Assembly (NCBI GenBank): GCA_004519485.1
Contig: CP038121.1
Location: 310,001 to 374,000 of the forward strand
Length of the DNA: 64,000 nt
Origin: Nannochloropsis oceanica
Lineage: Eukaryota; Sar; Eustigmatophyceae; Eustigmatales; Monodopsidaceae
Direction of reading: 5' to 3'
Within the stretch, counting starts at the first letter, position 1; each line of letters begins with the position of its first letter. The notes below the pieces were generated by a model. It had not been told where the DNA came from. It was given only the letters and a program-made list of their open reading frames with translations, and ran no database searches. Shown here piece by piece: positions 52,643 through 62,350 of this stretch. Position numbers and translations under genes: made by a program.

Positions 52643-53040
52643 GGCTGTATGTTTTGGGGAAGCAAAGAGGATGGGTGAGGAGGTAAGGGTCTTCCAGCAT
52701 GGCATTTGTGGCGTCAGGGCCGGCACAAAATTTCCTGCTGCTGCTGTTTGTGCCGCTGACGATGCCGCATTTGTGTACTTGACATATATTCCATATTTAT
52801 GTGTAGGGATGGTGAGAGTGGCATTCGAAGAAGCCTTCGCCAACACTGCCTCAACGTCTCTTCCTGGCCTCCTTCCTTTTCCTTCACGCGTCTCGATAAC
52901 GTTCTTGCCTCCAAACCCCACACACACTCCCTACGAAAGCACAGATTGGTTTCCCCTCCTAGCGATCCTGTCGCCGCTTCGTTCCGAAGTCAGGGCTCCA
53001 GTCTTTTGGCCCGCTGTAACCGAAGCATCAAGTCAAGAAC
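52643..53040. promoter_or_regulatory. Divergent promoter region, ATR / JmjC-TPR gene
   Basis: A 398-bp spacer holding the starts of both genes. An AT-rich stretch around 52778-52802 (TTGACATATATTCCATATTTA) is the best candidate core region, without further proof. Confidence 0.45.
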
Positions 53041-54993
53041 ATGGCCCGGCAGACACGCCCCATCCACCATCGCCAGTCCCTGTGGGCATCTTTGTCCTCC
53101 CTTCTCCTCTCATTGGGTTTTGCTGCCTTGGCCGTTGTCTTTCACACCTTGATCATCATCCCCTGGCAAGCTGCACGGGCAGCCCGTCTGAGAGGAGGGT
53201 GGGCCTCGGTATCGGTCGAGGAAGACTCGCCTTTCAACCGTGCAGGATGTGATTTGCTACGGATTGACGCCGCCAGCCTCGACAAGGCAGCGTTCGAACG
53301 TTTGTATCGTGGACAGCGTCCACTGGTTTTGACTTCAACGTCATCCCCCCTTGTGTTTGCGAGCAGGCGTCAATGGCCTTTTGTCAATGGCAAGGCGAAA
53401 GAGGGGGTGGAGGCATGGGAGAAGGAAGGGCTCTTGGCCCGACATGGACAGAATTTGACGGTGCTTGTCGGAGGGATAGAGTTGTGGGAACAGGAGGAAG
53501 TGGGAGAGGAAGGAATGATGGGATTGGGTTTGGTGAAGAGGAGGAGGAGAAGAAGAGAGAGCACATTGTCGGGTACCTGCGAGAGCACTAGGAGCAGCAG
53601 TGGTGGTGGAATCCGCTTGCCACTTGCAGAGTATATCACCAGATACTTCGACGCAAAAGAGAGCGAAGACGCTGCGGTGGAGGAAGAGAGCGAGGAAGAG
53701 GAGAAGGAAATGGAGGTGGCACGCACGGCCTTGGCTTCGTGGCGTGTGAGCGACTTACCTGCAGAGCTGGCGAGGGCCGTGCAGACCCCTCCTCAGTTCC
53801 GCGGATGGTGGGTCAGAAACGACGAGAAACAACAGCAACTACAGCAGCACGAGCATCAGCAAGGGGAAACCTCCCACAAAGACGCGCACGACCACGTGCG
53901 GATCATCCTCGGCAAGGAGTTAGAAGGGAAAGCCTGGACGGCTTCAGACCGCGAGGAATGGACGGGCCTCCTCTTGGGGGGTTCCGTCCTCTGGTCCTTC
54001 TACCCTCCAGGGCAAGGGCTGCAAAACATGACTATGCCCGGAAAAGGCCATTGTTTGCTAGGGCCGTTGGAGTGGGTCCTTAGTACGTTGGATGCCTTTG
54101 TCGATCATGAAGGAGTGTCGGATCCGGAGGAAGGGAGGATGGACCCCCCTCCTTTGGAGTGCTGGCAGCGGCCAGGGGATGTGGTGTACGTACCCACGGG
54201 GTGGAAGAGTATGAGGGTGCATGTAGGGGGGGGCGTGGTACTGGTGGAGGGGGAGGGGAGGAGAGGCGATTCGATGGAGGATGAAGGGGAGGAAGGGAGG
54301 GAGGAGAGGGTGTTGCGGGCTAGTCTGGCGACGCTGCAGCACCAGCCACGGGATTTCGAAGCTCTGATAGCGGCAGGCAAAGCGTACGTGCGCCAAGCCT
54401 CGAGGATTTTATCATCACCTGCAGAATCAGCAGGCGCAGCAGGCACAGCAGGAGCAGGAGAGGAAACATCGCTGTTAAAAGAAGCTCTGTGGTGCTTCCG
54501 CACTGCTGCTGTAGTCCGCCCCTGTGACCCTACCCCCCATCTCCATGCCGCCCAAGTCCTTCTCACCATGGGGGGTACGAATGAGTATGAGCAGGCCAAG
54601 GCGTTGATTCATACGGCGGAAGAAGAGTTTTTTACCGCGTCTTCCCCCACATGTCCTTTCCCTTCCCACGTGCCGCACGGACGCGTGCTGGCTCTCCTGG
54701 CAGAGGCCCGTTTAAGGTTTGCGCGTTTTTTCATTCAGGCAGGGGATGAGGTGGAGGGACGACGGGCCCTTGCTGAGGTTTTAGCATTGCGACCTACCTA
54801 CCTAGAGGCACATCAACTGTTGGTGACGATGTTGAGGGAGGTAGGGAATGGGGAGGAGGCGCGAGAGGCAATGAGACGCGCTCTTGTTGCCCTGGGCCCG
54901 CGCGGACAGGATGAAAGAGTTGTAAAAGCCTTTGAGGGATTGCTTACATCGCAGACAGATGTAAAATATGACCGGACGAACTTAGAAAGATAA
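53041..54993 (+). CDS. JmjC/cupin-like protein without metal ligands, with TPR-type C-terminus
   Basis: One exon, 650 residues. A signal-anchor (LWASLSSLLLSLGFAALAVV, about 14-45) suggests a type II membrane protein with the rest in the ER lumen. Residues 60-430 follow the JmjC plan of JMJD6/FIH-like oxygenases: FERLYRGQRPLVL, FRGWWVRND, VRIILGKELEGKAWTASDRE, GGSVLWSFYPPG, CWQRPGDVVYVPTGWKSMRV. At the strand where active members have HxD, the sequence reads WTAS. At the distal GWWH it reads GWKS. All three iron ligands therefore seem absent, and oxygenase activity is unlikely. From about 440, helical repeats (ALIAAGKAYVRQAS; ALAEVLALRPTYLEAHQLLV) match tetratricopeptide units. The role is unknown; a binding or scaffolding role is inferred. 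It is divergent from ATR. Confidence 0.68.
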   Translation: MARQTRPIHHRQSLWASLSSLLLSLGFAALAVVFHTLIIIPWQAARAARLRGGWASVSVEEDSPFNRAGCDLLRIDAASLDKAAFERLYRGQRPLVLTSTSSPLVFASRRQWPFVNGKAKEGVEAWEKEGLLARHGQNLTVLVGGIELWEQEEVGEEGMMGLGLVKRRRRRRESTLSGTCESTRSSSGGGIRLPLAEYITRYFDAKESEDAAVEEESEEEEKEMEVARTALASWRVSDLPAELARAVQTPPQFRGWWVRNDEKQQQLQQHEHQQGETSHKDAHDHVRIILGKELEGKAWTASDREEWTGLLLGGSVLWSFYPPGQGLQNMTMPGKGHCLLGPLEWVLSTLDAFVDHEGVSDPEEGRMDPPPLECWQRPGDVVYVPTGWKSMRVHVGGGVVLVEGEGRRGDSMEDEGEEGREERVLRASLATLQHQPRDFEALIAAGKAYVRQASRILSSPAESAGAAGTAGAGEETSLLKEALWCFRTAAVVRPCDPTPHLHAAQVLLTMGGTNEYEQAKALIHTAEEEFFTASSPTCPFPSHVPHGRVLALLAEARLRFARFFIQAGDEVEGRRALAEVLALRPTYLEAHQLLVTMLREVGNGEEAREAMRRALVALGPRGQDERVVKAFEGLLTSQTDVKYDRTNLER

Positions 54994-55167
54994 AAAGAAC
55001 CAAAATGAAATGCTTATACCTTTCTACTCTGTAATCTGTTGAGCCCGATTGAAAGTGTAAAGAGGGGGAGGCTTCTTCTGAAATGTTTAAAGAACTCAGA
55101 CTTCTGCCACAGGATGCAAACGCGAATGGTAAAGCTAGATGGTGGATAATTATTTCTTCCACCAGGC

Positions 55168-55211
<44 letters not shown>

Positions 55212-55693
55212 CTAGTTACATTTACAGATCGAAGAATGGTGCCAAAATGCAACGACCCCGCGCCCTGACTTCTTCCTTCCTCTTATTATGCTTATTATGC
55301 TCTCAAGGCATATGTGTCTTGACCCAACTTACCAGGCGTCTACCACGTTCACAGATGAGCTTGTCGAGAAATCCCCCTAGAGATGCTAGTGGTGGTGGTG
55401 GTGGTAAACTGCCGTAAAAGGACCACCCGGCATGCATGATACTGGGCCTCGCGCAACACTCACACCGCTCACACCCCTTTGCCCAACACACAGGCAGTGA
55501 CTTTGCTCGCGTGCCATACTACGACAAGAGAAAAGCTCAGATCGCTGCTTTGTCCGTCCACCTATCCACCGTTAGGGAGGAGAGCAACGTCCTGTTTCCT
55601 GATACTGGAGGGGAAGGCAAACAGCAAACACGACCATCGACGACCCACACGACAGCATAGCAATTCGTCAGGGCACATTGATTCGCAGGCATC
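54994..55693. promoter_or_regulatory. Spacer and promoter upstream of SmD1
   Basis: A 700-bp intergenic region containing an (AT)n run at 55166-55209. No coding content is convincing. It should carry the SmD1 promoter and the 3' UTR of the JmjC-TPR gene. Confidence 0.5.
55166..55209. repeat. (AT)n microsatellite
   Basis: Alternating AT of about 44 bp, intergenic. Confidence 0.9.
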
Positions 55694-56438
55694 ATGAAGC
55701 TTGTCAGGTACGTGTTTGACTGATAGCATGGGATGGGGAGGGGAAGAGAGGGTGGTAGCAAATGGAGCGTGTGAGATAGGCGCGCATCTGTATGTCCGTC
55801 ATAATCCACTTCCAGGGCTCCGTCTACCCACTTTCCTCATCCATCCCATTTCTATCACTGTGACTCATAGATTTTTGATGAAGCTCAATAACGAGACGGT
55901 GACCATCGAGCTCAAGAACGGCACCACCATCCAAGGCACAATTTCCGGTATGTAGGTTAGGGGGTTGAGTTGCGTCCCTTCCCTCGCTTTACCTAATTCT
56001 GTGTGTTCAGAATGGCATCCAAAGCAGGCTTCGGTGATTAGTTTTAGGTCCATGCGCAGTGTTTGAAGAGAAATGCTACCCTCGCCTTTATCTCTTTTGA
56101 CATCTCCCCTCTTTGCCTCCCTTCCTCCATCTCTCCGTCTCTTAGGCGTGGATGTCTCTATGAACACCTACTTGAAGAACGTTAAGGTGACCCTAAAAGG
56201 CAAAAATCCCGTATCTTATGAATCGCTTTCCATCCGCGGGAACAATATCCGGTATTATATTCTACCTGATGCATTGAATTTGGACGCATTGTTGGTTGAT
56301 GATGGTCCGAAGAGCAAAATCAAGCCAGGGGCACAAGCGGGAGGACGAGGGCGAGGACGGGGAGTAGGAGGAAGGGGAGGTGGTGGAGGGAGGGGAAGGG
56401 GAGGGCCGGGGGGAGGGAGGGGGCGAGGGCGATTTTAA
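55694..56438 (+). CDS. SNRPD1: Small nuclear ribonucleoprotein SmD1
   Basis: Three exons (55694-55707, 55871-55947, 56146-56438) give 127 residues, close to the usual length. Exon 1 is only 14 nt and encodes MKLV plus two bases of Arg. The Sm fold is complete: [20 protein letters not shown] (Sm1), [20 protein letters not shown], then [15 protein letters not shown] (Sm2, RNA-binding RGNNIRY). The tail is a GRG/GGRG-rich arginine-glycine region, the site of symmetric dimethylation by PRMT5-type enzymes and of SMN contact in other eukaryotes. SmD1 is one of seven Sm proteins forming the ring on U1, U2, U4 and U5 snRNAs. Confidence 0.97.
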
Positions 56439-56974
56439 GGGAGGAAGGGGAGGAGTGTGGGGGCCGTAAGTGGTAAAGACTCGGATTTAGAGCATCATGG
56501 TGCCGGAGGAACACTAAAAGAAAGAGGATGAGCAGGAAGAGGAGAGGACGTAAGTCACTCCATTTCCCCCACGTCAAATGTAATTTTGTGCTTCGCGGCA
56601 GCAGCAGCATGTTGACGATGGGTGAGTGCATTTAGTGCCGGCACGGCACGTCCACTTACCACGATTAATAAGCTACAGCACGTGGAACAATCAAAGAAGC
56701 AGAAACACAAAAAGCAACGAATGGAAGTGGCATAGAAGCAGACATCCGAAAATATTATTTTTTTATGGACTCTTGACTTTTTGTTTGTAGAGGAAGAAGT
56801 CGTGTGGGGGTGGGGAGGTTTGACAGTAATTGCCTCGCCACCTTGGGCTTGCCATCCCCTCTAATCCACAACCATTCCCACCACCACAAACACAAGCATG
56901 ATGCCGACAAGAAGGAATAGGAGATACTGGCGTCTTGCTCAAAACGCGCTGGCAAGCCTGCTTTCTTCCGTTCC
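56439..56974. promoter_or_regulatory. Spacer upstream of DUF3427-like gene
   Basis: A 536-bp intergenic region on the plus-strand series, SmD1 to the next gene. No coding content is recognised. Confidence 0.45.
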
Positions 56975-58225
56975 ATGCTCAATCCCTCCCATCCCCCCAC
57001 GCGCTACAGCCGCGCTCCTGTCTTACAGCGCCAGGCAATGTCAGGGCCCTCTACTTCTTCCACCGCATCCTCCGTCCGTTCATCTTCCTCCTCCTACGCC
57101 ACATCTATATGCGGACTCACGGCTATCGAGCTAGAGCGCTTGGAGAACATCAAGGCAAACCAAGCTGTCCTTGCCTCGGTGGGGTTAGGGGGCACCCGAC
57201 GACCCGGTGGTACCTTCCACGAGGACAACGACGAGGGAGAAAGAACCCAAAAAAAAAAACAAAAGAAACAAAAACCTCCATCACGACCCACAACAGAGCC
57301 TTCCCGCCGCTCCTCCCGCAACCTCGGTCGAGATGCGCCGGACTACAGAGAGGACGCAATAGCTCTCTCCAACCCTCCCTCCTCCTCGTTCACTTCCTCT
57401 CGACATACCTGGAAGTCATCCAATAATGATGGCAAGGGAGAAGGGTTAGGGGCGGGGGAGGAGTGGGACTCCACAACCATGGCAGAAGCAGCAGCAGCCG
57501 CAGCAAGTCGTGTGAGTGCCACTCCTGGAAGCTCACGCCTGAGGGATGCTGACGTGCAGAGTATGTTGAGGGAGTATTTGGGCAAGAAAGTACCACACAC
57601 AGGAAAGCAATGTGTGATGGATCTATTGACCCCCAACGCAGGAACAGAAGGAGGAGAAAGCGAGGGAGGGAGGGAGGGAGGGCCAGTCAAATTTAGTAAA
57701 TACGCAGGGGTGGTCGAATGGCGGAATTGTATGGTCTTATGGGTCAACGTCGACGGGAATGATTATGAGAATCTCTGGTTGGAAGGTGGGAGGAAACTGA
57801 CGTGGTTTGCAGGGAGTAGGGTGAAGCCGGAGACGCCGGTGATGGTGAGGTTGCTGGCGGCGGGGAGTGCGGGAGGGAGGAAGGATGGGAGTGAAGGAGA
57901 GAACGGTGAAAAAGAAAAGGGAAAGGAAAGAGGGAAAGGAGGAGAGGAGAGTTGGACGGAGGTACAGAAGGAGGATAAGGAGAGACAGGAGGATGTTTTG
58001 CTGTTTTGTCGAAGCCAGGGCGGGCCGTATGTTTGCATGGGGAGGGTGTGGCATGTATGGTTTGACACCCGCACGCACCCGATCAAGGTGTTGTGGATAT
58101 TGAGGGATTGGGAAGAGATCTGGAGGAAGAAAGATGTTATGGAGGTGATAGGGATTGGAAGGGAGAAAAAGGAGGAGGAGGAGGAGGAGGAGTATTCAGA
58201 AGGAAAGGTGAAGAAGAAGGCATAA
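56975..58225 (+). CDS. Nuclear-looking protein with a DUF3427-like C-terminal module
   Basis: One exon, 416 residues from the ATG at 56975 (a second ATG at 57038 gives MSGPSTSS and is also plausible). The N-terminus is Ser-rich. TAIELERLENIKANQAVLAS followed by VGL and RRSSRNLG resembles a motif seen in WD-repeat chromatin proteins such as WDR76. A basic KKKQKKQKP and Ser/Arg runs suggest nuclear import. The globular C-terminal half reads KYAGVVEWRNCMVLWVNVDG, ENLWLEGGRKLTWFAGSRVK, then VLLFCRSQGGPYVCMGRVWH and THPIKVLWILRD. The order 'TWFA / LLFxR..PY..xG / P..xxWxLRD' resembles the DUF3427 domain that ends bacterial restriction-like helicases. GGGA repeats insert GREGG stretches. The tail is Glu/Lys-rich. 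Function is unknown and the match is from memory of the family pattern. Confidence 0.55.
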   Translation: MLNPSHPPTRYSRAPVLQRQAMSGPSTSSTASSVRSSSSSYATSICGLTAIELERLENIKANQAVLASVGLGGTRRPGGTFHEDNDEGERTQKKKQKKQKPPSRPTTEPSRRSSRNLGRDAPDYREDAIALSNPPSSSFTSSRHTWKSSNNDGKGEGLGAGEEWDSTTMAEAAAAAASRVSATPGSSRLRDADVQSMLREYLGKKVPHTGKQCVMDLLTPNAGTEGGESEGGREGGPVKFSKYAGVVEWRNCMVLWVNVDGNDYENLWLEGGRKLTWFAGSRVKPETPVMVRLLAAGSAGGRKDGSEGENGEKEKGKERGKGGEESWTEVQKEDKERQEDVLLFCRSQGGPYVCMGRVWHVWFDTRTHPIKVLWILRDWEEIWRKKDVMEVIGIGREKKEEEEEEEYSEGKVKKKA

Positions 58226-58392
58226 GTAGCATCACCCGGGCGAAGGGCTCTGCCACGGTCATAGCATTAAGACGTGCAGAATTACTCGATGTATTATAAC
58301 TACAGTAATGGATGATTAAAGCGCAGAAAGTACAACAAAGGAGAGACCCGATTGTCTCACACTCTCTGCTGTTTATCAGCCTCATTATTCTC
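58226..58392. other. Short convergent 3' spacer
   Basis: A 167-bp spacer where two genes end tail to tail. Confidence 0.6.
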
Positions 58393-59409
58393 TTATCTAA
58401 TCCTTTCCAGCGTCAACCGTGCTTTAATGGTCATCACCGCCGGTGGATCCGCACTTAAACTCACAGTTGGATAGTATTTCACCAGCTCCAAACCCTCAAT
58501 TCCTCCCTCCTCTCCTCCTCCTCTCCTCTTCCACCTCCTCAGCACCCTCAAAGCACTCAACCGGGGAACAGACGCCACCCCCATGTCAGCCGCCGCGTCA
58601 GCCACGCGACAAAATTCTGAAGACCCGAAGGCATCCTCTCCGGGGGATTCAAACGACCTCTTCGTCACTTTCACCTCTCTAACCACACCATCCGGAAAGG
58701 ATACTGTAAGAACATTGGGATTTGTTCGCTCCCAGCGACTGGACACCCCTTCCTGGTACAGCTCACTCTTTCCCGCTAGGGCTAAACGGGCCCTCCATAA
58801 ATTCTCTTCATTGAACCCCCTATCAGCAATTACCATTCTTGCGGCCTTGTCCGCGTTTCCCACATCGGCCCGAGGAGCTTGAGGTGCAGAGATACCACCA
58901 ATAGCACCTTCCTCACCCTCATTGTAGGGTAGAAAGCGGATGGTGAAGACAAGTTTCTCGCCTTGCTGCGCCCTGGCTTGCGCCAAATCCTGCGAGTCGA
59001 CTTTGCCTGCTTCTTCAGGGGGAATGATTAAGCCGACCACTTCCCTTGTCATTTTCCACTCGCCAGCAAAAAAGGAGGGATACAATATATCAGGAGCCCC
59101 ATACCCGGGGACTTTGGAGATAACTTTGGAGATGGCCTCGCGGGCATCCGTAGCATGGGCAGGAGATGTACGGGATGAGCCGAGAAAGAGGAGGGAGGAG
59201 CAACCAGCGAGAGCGGTCGTGGCAGTGGAGATGAGGTCTTGGCGGCTGCTGCTGCTTGGCTGGTACTGGGGGCGGCGAGGCGGGCTCTGGTGTCGAGGCT
59301 TTGGTGTGCTGTGGTGGCCGGGCCCGGGCGGTGGTTGGTATGCACGGACGATGACGACTGGCAGGACAAGGAGATGAAGGACGAGGGGGAGAGGCAGTCT
59401 GATAAGCAT
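58393..59409 (-). CDS. Thylakoid/plastid DUF6816-like protein with bipartite targeting peptide
   Basis: One exon, 338 residues. MLIRLPLPLVLHLLVLPVVI then VRA-YQPPPG is a signal peptide with an aromatic residue after the cleavage point, as in plastids entered through the ER. A Pro/Ser/Arg-rich transit part and a second hydrophobic stretch (TATTALAGCSSLLFLGSS) ending SPAHA suggest further import into the thylakoid lumen. The mature part has FFAGEWKMTREVVGLIIPPE, FTIRFLPYNEGEEG, a NEENL segment, RWERTNPNVLTVSFPDG, VREVKVTKRSFES and a GSSEFCRVAD segment. These match a conserved cyanobacterial/plastid lipocalin-like family (DUF6816). Function in photosynthetic membranes is unknown. It is divergent from the MATE gene. 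Confidence 0.75.
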   Translation of the reverse strand: MLIRLPLPLVLHLLVLPVVIVRAYQPPPGPGHHSTPKPRHQSPPRRPQYQPSSSSRQDLISTATTALAGCSSLLFLGSSRTSPAHATDAREAISKVISKVPGYGAPDILYPSFFAGEWKMTREVVGLIIPPEEAGKVDSQDLAQARAQQGEKLVFTIRFLPYNEGEEGAIGGISAPQAPRADVGNADKAARMVIADRGFNEENLWRARLALAGKSELYQEGVSSRWERTNPNVLTVSFPDGVVREVKVTKRSFESPGEDAFGSSEFCRVADAAADMGVASVPRLSALRVLRRWKRRGGGEEGGIEGLELVKYYPTVSLSADPPAVMTIKARLTLERIR

Positions 59410-60099
59410 TCCACCTAATCTAAAGTATTGGGTGTCGTTGAGTTACTTGAGTGCGTGAGATACCACTTCCATTTTCATTCAGTCGATCGATGCGGGCGAT
59501 GTCCATGTCCACTTCTCCCCCCACCCCTAACGTGAGTTGTGATCGATGCGGGCCTTGGTTAAGCCTTCTATGGTTCATTGTATGGAATACTTCGCTCAAT
59601 TAAGCGTGTGTATGTCCATGTCTAGAGGTGGGGCGGGATGTGCACCCTATATATTGGGTGTACGTGTGCGGCCGTCAGAAGAGGGTCGCCATGCATGATG
59701 TCCAAACCCGCGCGGTAGAAACCTCCTCACCCGTACGGTACTCCTTCCTCACAAGTGCCAAGCACATCAACAGGTGGTATACTATTTCTTAACTCTGTTG
59801 GTCCTCATGAAACACGATTTTTGTGACCACACTTTCGAAAATTTCCCCCCATACCTAAGTAAGTACTTGAGGTGCTGCCTCGGGCAACGGCGACGATCGA
59901 TATTCGATATTTTTGATGACTACGCACACACAATAAAATCACCACGTTTACACAGTCCACGCTCCCGCACAAACACAGGTCCCTTCAAACTGTATTCCTA
60001 GTGGACTCTGCGGCGTAGCTGACTGTCCCCAACATCTCTACAACCCCGAATTCCTGCCTGCGAGGAGCAAGTTTGCGGCCACAAAGCCATCTGTCAAGG
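59410..60099. promoter_or_regulatory. Divergent promoter region, DUF6816-like / MATE
   Basis: A 690-bp spacer between two genes whose products both carry plastid-type presequences. A TATA-like CCTATATATTGG lies at 59647-59658. The MATE frame is open further upstream only through a TTG at 60073, so the ATG at 60100 is used. Confidence 0.5.
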
Positions 60100-61800
60100 A
60101 TGATCCGCGTTGGCCTCATATTCCTTGGCCTCCTTTATGCCACATCTACCCTCCCACAAGTGTACGCCTTCCACAATTTACTCCTACCTTCGAGTAGAAT
60201 AAAACCTACTCCGTCGCCTGCCGCCGCATGCTCGATATGGCAAGTCACCCCTACCTTCCTCTCCTTCCAAAGGTCGCGACGGCATCATCTCGCCTCGACC
60301 GCCCTGACCTCTCCTTCTTCCCGTGACGACGACGATAGTGAGGCTATATATACCGGTGCCATCTCCCCCGACACCGATATCCCCACCACCACGCCCTTCC
60401 AACGCAAGGCTGACGAAGCCGTGCCCAGCTTGGCCGCCTTATTGCGCTTCACCATTCCTACCCTGGGTATCTGGCTTGCGGGCCCTATTATGTCTCTGGT
60501 AGACACCTCGGTCGTTGGCCTCTCTTCGGATCTCGCGCTTGCAGGCATGGGCCCTGCTACCAACCTGTGCGACTCCTTTCTCTACCTTTTTACCTTTCTA
60601 GCCGTTGCCACCACGAATCTCCTTGCGGGCGCCTTAGCAGACGGTGACAAAACTAAGAGCCAAACCGTCGTGTCACATGCCCTGGCAATCGCGCTCGGAG
60701 CCGGTATTGTGGTCATGCTACTGATTGAATTTGGAGGAAAGGCCATGCTCGCCGCTACAGTTGGCGCCGATGGCCCGCTCCTCATCCCGGTCGCACTCAA
60801 ATACACCAATATCCGAGCACTCGGGGCGCCTTTTGTTCTCATGTCAATGGTTGCCCAAGCCTCCCTTCTCGGCGCCAAGGACTCTGTCACCCCTCTCGTC
60901 GTCACAATTGCTGCGGCCATGATAAATTTTATCCTCGATGTGGGCCTAGTGTCCTATGGCAAGTGTGGGATCGCTGGTGCCGCCGTCGCAACCGTGATTG
61001 CAGAGATCGTAGGAACTTTTGTCCTGCTCCGAGCGCTAAAACGTTCCCAAGGCCCTCGACGCCTCTACCCTTTCATCTGGCTCTCCTCGCCGTTCCAAGA
61101 CATCACCAAGTTCTTCTCCTTTGCTGGCCCTGTGTTTTTTGCGCTTTTTGGGAAATCCTTGTGCTATACTTCGCTCGGCATCGCTGCGCAAATGATGGGC
61201 ACTGTCCCCTTGGCCGCCCATCAGGTCATGCTCCGATGCTTTTTCTTCTTCACGACCTTTGGCGACTCATTGTCCACCACTGCTCAGGCATTCTTGCCTG
61301 GCTTCCTGGTCAACAACAACAGGCTCGCGATTGGCAAAGTGGTTCGGAGGCTTGTCTTGATCAGTGTAGGGGTAGGGGGGCTGAATGCGGCCTTGGCTGG
61401 GCTGATCCCTTCTTATTTTCCTGGTCTGTTTACGACTAGCACAGATATTATTCGTGAGATGCATCTGATAGCGCCATGGCTTTCAGCTTCGGCGCTCGCG
61501 CATGCGTGCACCATGGCGTTGGAGGGGATCCTCCTCGCACAGCGCGAGCTTTCATACCTGACAGCATCCTACGCGGTCAATACGATGTTGGTCGTTGGGG
61601 GGCTCTACAGCTTAAGGCATATTGGAGGGGGTATTCAAGGCGTGTGGGCGTGTTTATTATTTTTCCAAATGAGTCGCTGTATGGTATATGCGATTCGGCT
61701 GATGGGGAGGCATGGTTCCATCAAATGCGCGTGGGGGAAGCTGAAATCAATGCTCGGGAGAAGCATCAATGGGGAGGAACCGGGTAAAAAGAAAGGGTAG
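60100..61800 (+). CDS. Plastid-type MATE efflux transporter
   Basis: One exon, 566 residues. MIRVGLIFLGLLYATSTLPQ then VYA-FHNLLLPS is a signal peptide with the Ala-Phe cleavage context of the stramenopile ASAFAP motif, followed by a Ser/Arg-rich transit region to about residue 100. Twelve hydrophobic helices follow. The first carries FTIPTLGIWLAGPIMSLVDT then SVVGL, the MATE/DinF opening. AGMGPATNLCDSFLYLFTF and LGAPFVLMSMVAQASLLGAK continue the N-lobe. SFAGPVFFALFGKSLCYTSL opens the C-lobe with APWLSASALAHACTMALEGI near the end. MATE proteins export organic cations or hydroxylated aromatics using H+ or Na+ gradients. Plastid members such as EDS5 and DinF-like proteins are the closest type. 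The substrate is unknown. Confidence 0.9.
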   Translation: MIRVGLIFLGLLYATSTLPQVYAFHNLLLPSSRIKPTPSPAAACSIWQVTPTFLSFQRSRRHHLASTALTSPSSRDDDDSEAIYTGAISPDTDIPTTTPFQRKADEAVPSLAALLRFTIPTLGIWLAGPIMSLVDTSVVGLSSDLALAGMGPATNLCDSFLYLFTFLAVATTNLLAGALADGDKTKSQTVVSHALAIALGAGIVVMLLIEFGGKAMLAATVGADGPLLIPVALKYTNIRALGAPFVLMSMVAQASLLGAKDSVTPLVVTIAAAMINFILDVGLVSYGKCGIAGAAVATVIAEIVGTFVLLRALKRSQGPRRLYPFIWLSSPFQDITKFFSFAGPVFFALFGKSLCYTSLGIAAQMMGTVPLAAHQVMLRCFFFFTTFGDSLSTTAQAFLPGFLVNNNRLAIGKVVRRLVLISVGVGGLNAALAGLIPSYFPGLFTTSTDIIREMHLIAPWLSASALAHACTMALEGILLAQRELSYLTASYAVNTMLVVGGLYSLRHIGGGIQGVWACLLFFQMSRCMVYAIRLMGRHGSIKCAWGKLKSMLGRSINGEEPGKKKG

Positions 61801-62350
61801 ATTAGATGTACGTTAAAAATAGGAGTGCCGGGACGAGCTGGCAAGGTAATGAAGAGAAATAATGAGTAATAAAGAAAAATAATAAGCAAATAACATCAGA
61901 ATGAGTGACCGCGAGGGTGTAACTTGAATGTGATTTTTGATAGCTATTACTCTTTATATTGTTCTTTGGAAGACACTTTATAATGAATTGCCTTCCTTCC
62001 TGCCTTGCCCCCTGCGTTCTTTTTTCTTCTCTTCCATCCCCCCCCCTCCTTCTCATCCTCTTTCTCTCAGCATTACTCAACACATGCAATCCGTTTACCC
62101 CCCTCCCTTCCTTTCATAGAACATATACATATATTGCTCTTTTATGACCCTCTTCCACTCTCTCACTCTTTCCCCCACCTTTTCCCCTCACTCTCTTAAG
62201 GTACACACACAAAACTGCCAAATCTGCTCTATGTTCATACACCCAACCATGCCTCCGGTCTACCGACGCTCCCACGCTCTACCCCATCCTTTTAACAAGG
62301 AGAGGGTAGGCAGGTATAGATGGAGGATAGGAGGATAGGAGACAAAGAGG
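61801..62350. other. Convergent 3' spacer
   Basis: About 550 bp between the MATE stop and the end of the longest linker-histone-like model. AT-rich first half, then CCCT/CTCT-type pyrimidine runs. No coding content is recognised. Confidence 0.55.

Noticed and set aside
52643-52927. N-terminal extension of ATR to 52927
   Set aside because: The extension begins at a GTG, not ATG, and the sequence looks like 5' UTR. The first ATG in frame with ATR-like sequence following is 52642.
60073-60099. Earlier start for the MATE protein
   Set aside because: The codon at 60073 is TTG. The ATG at 60100 directly opens a signal peptide.
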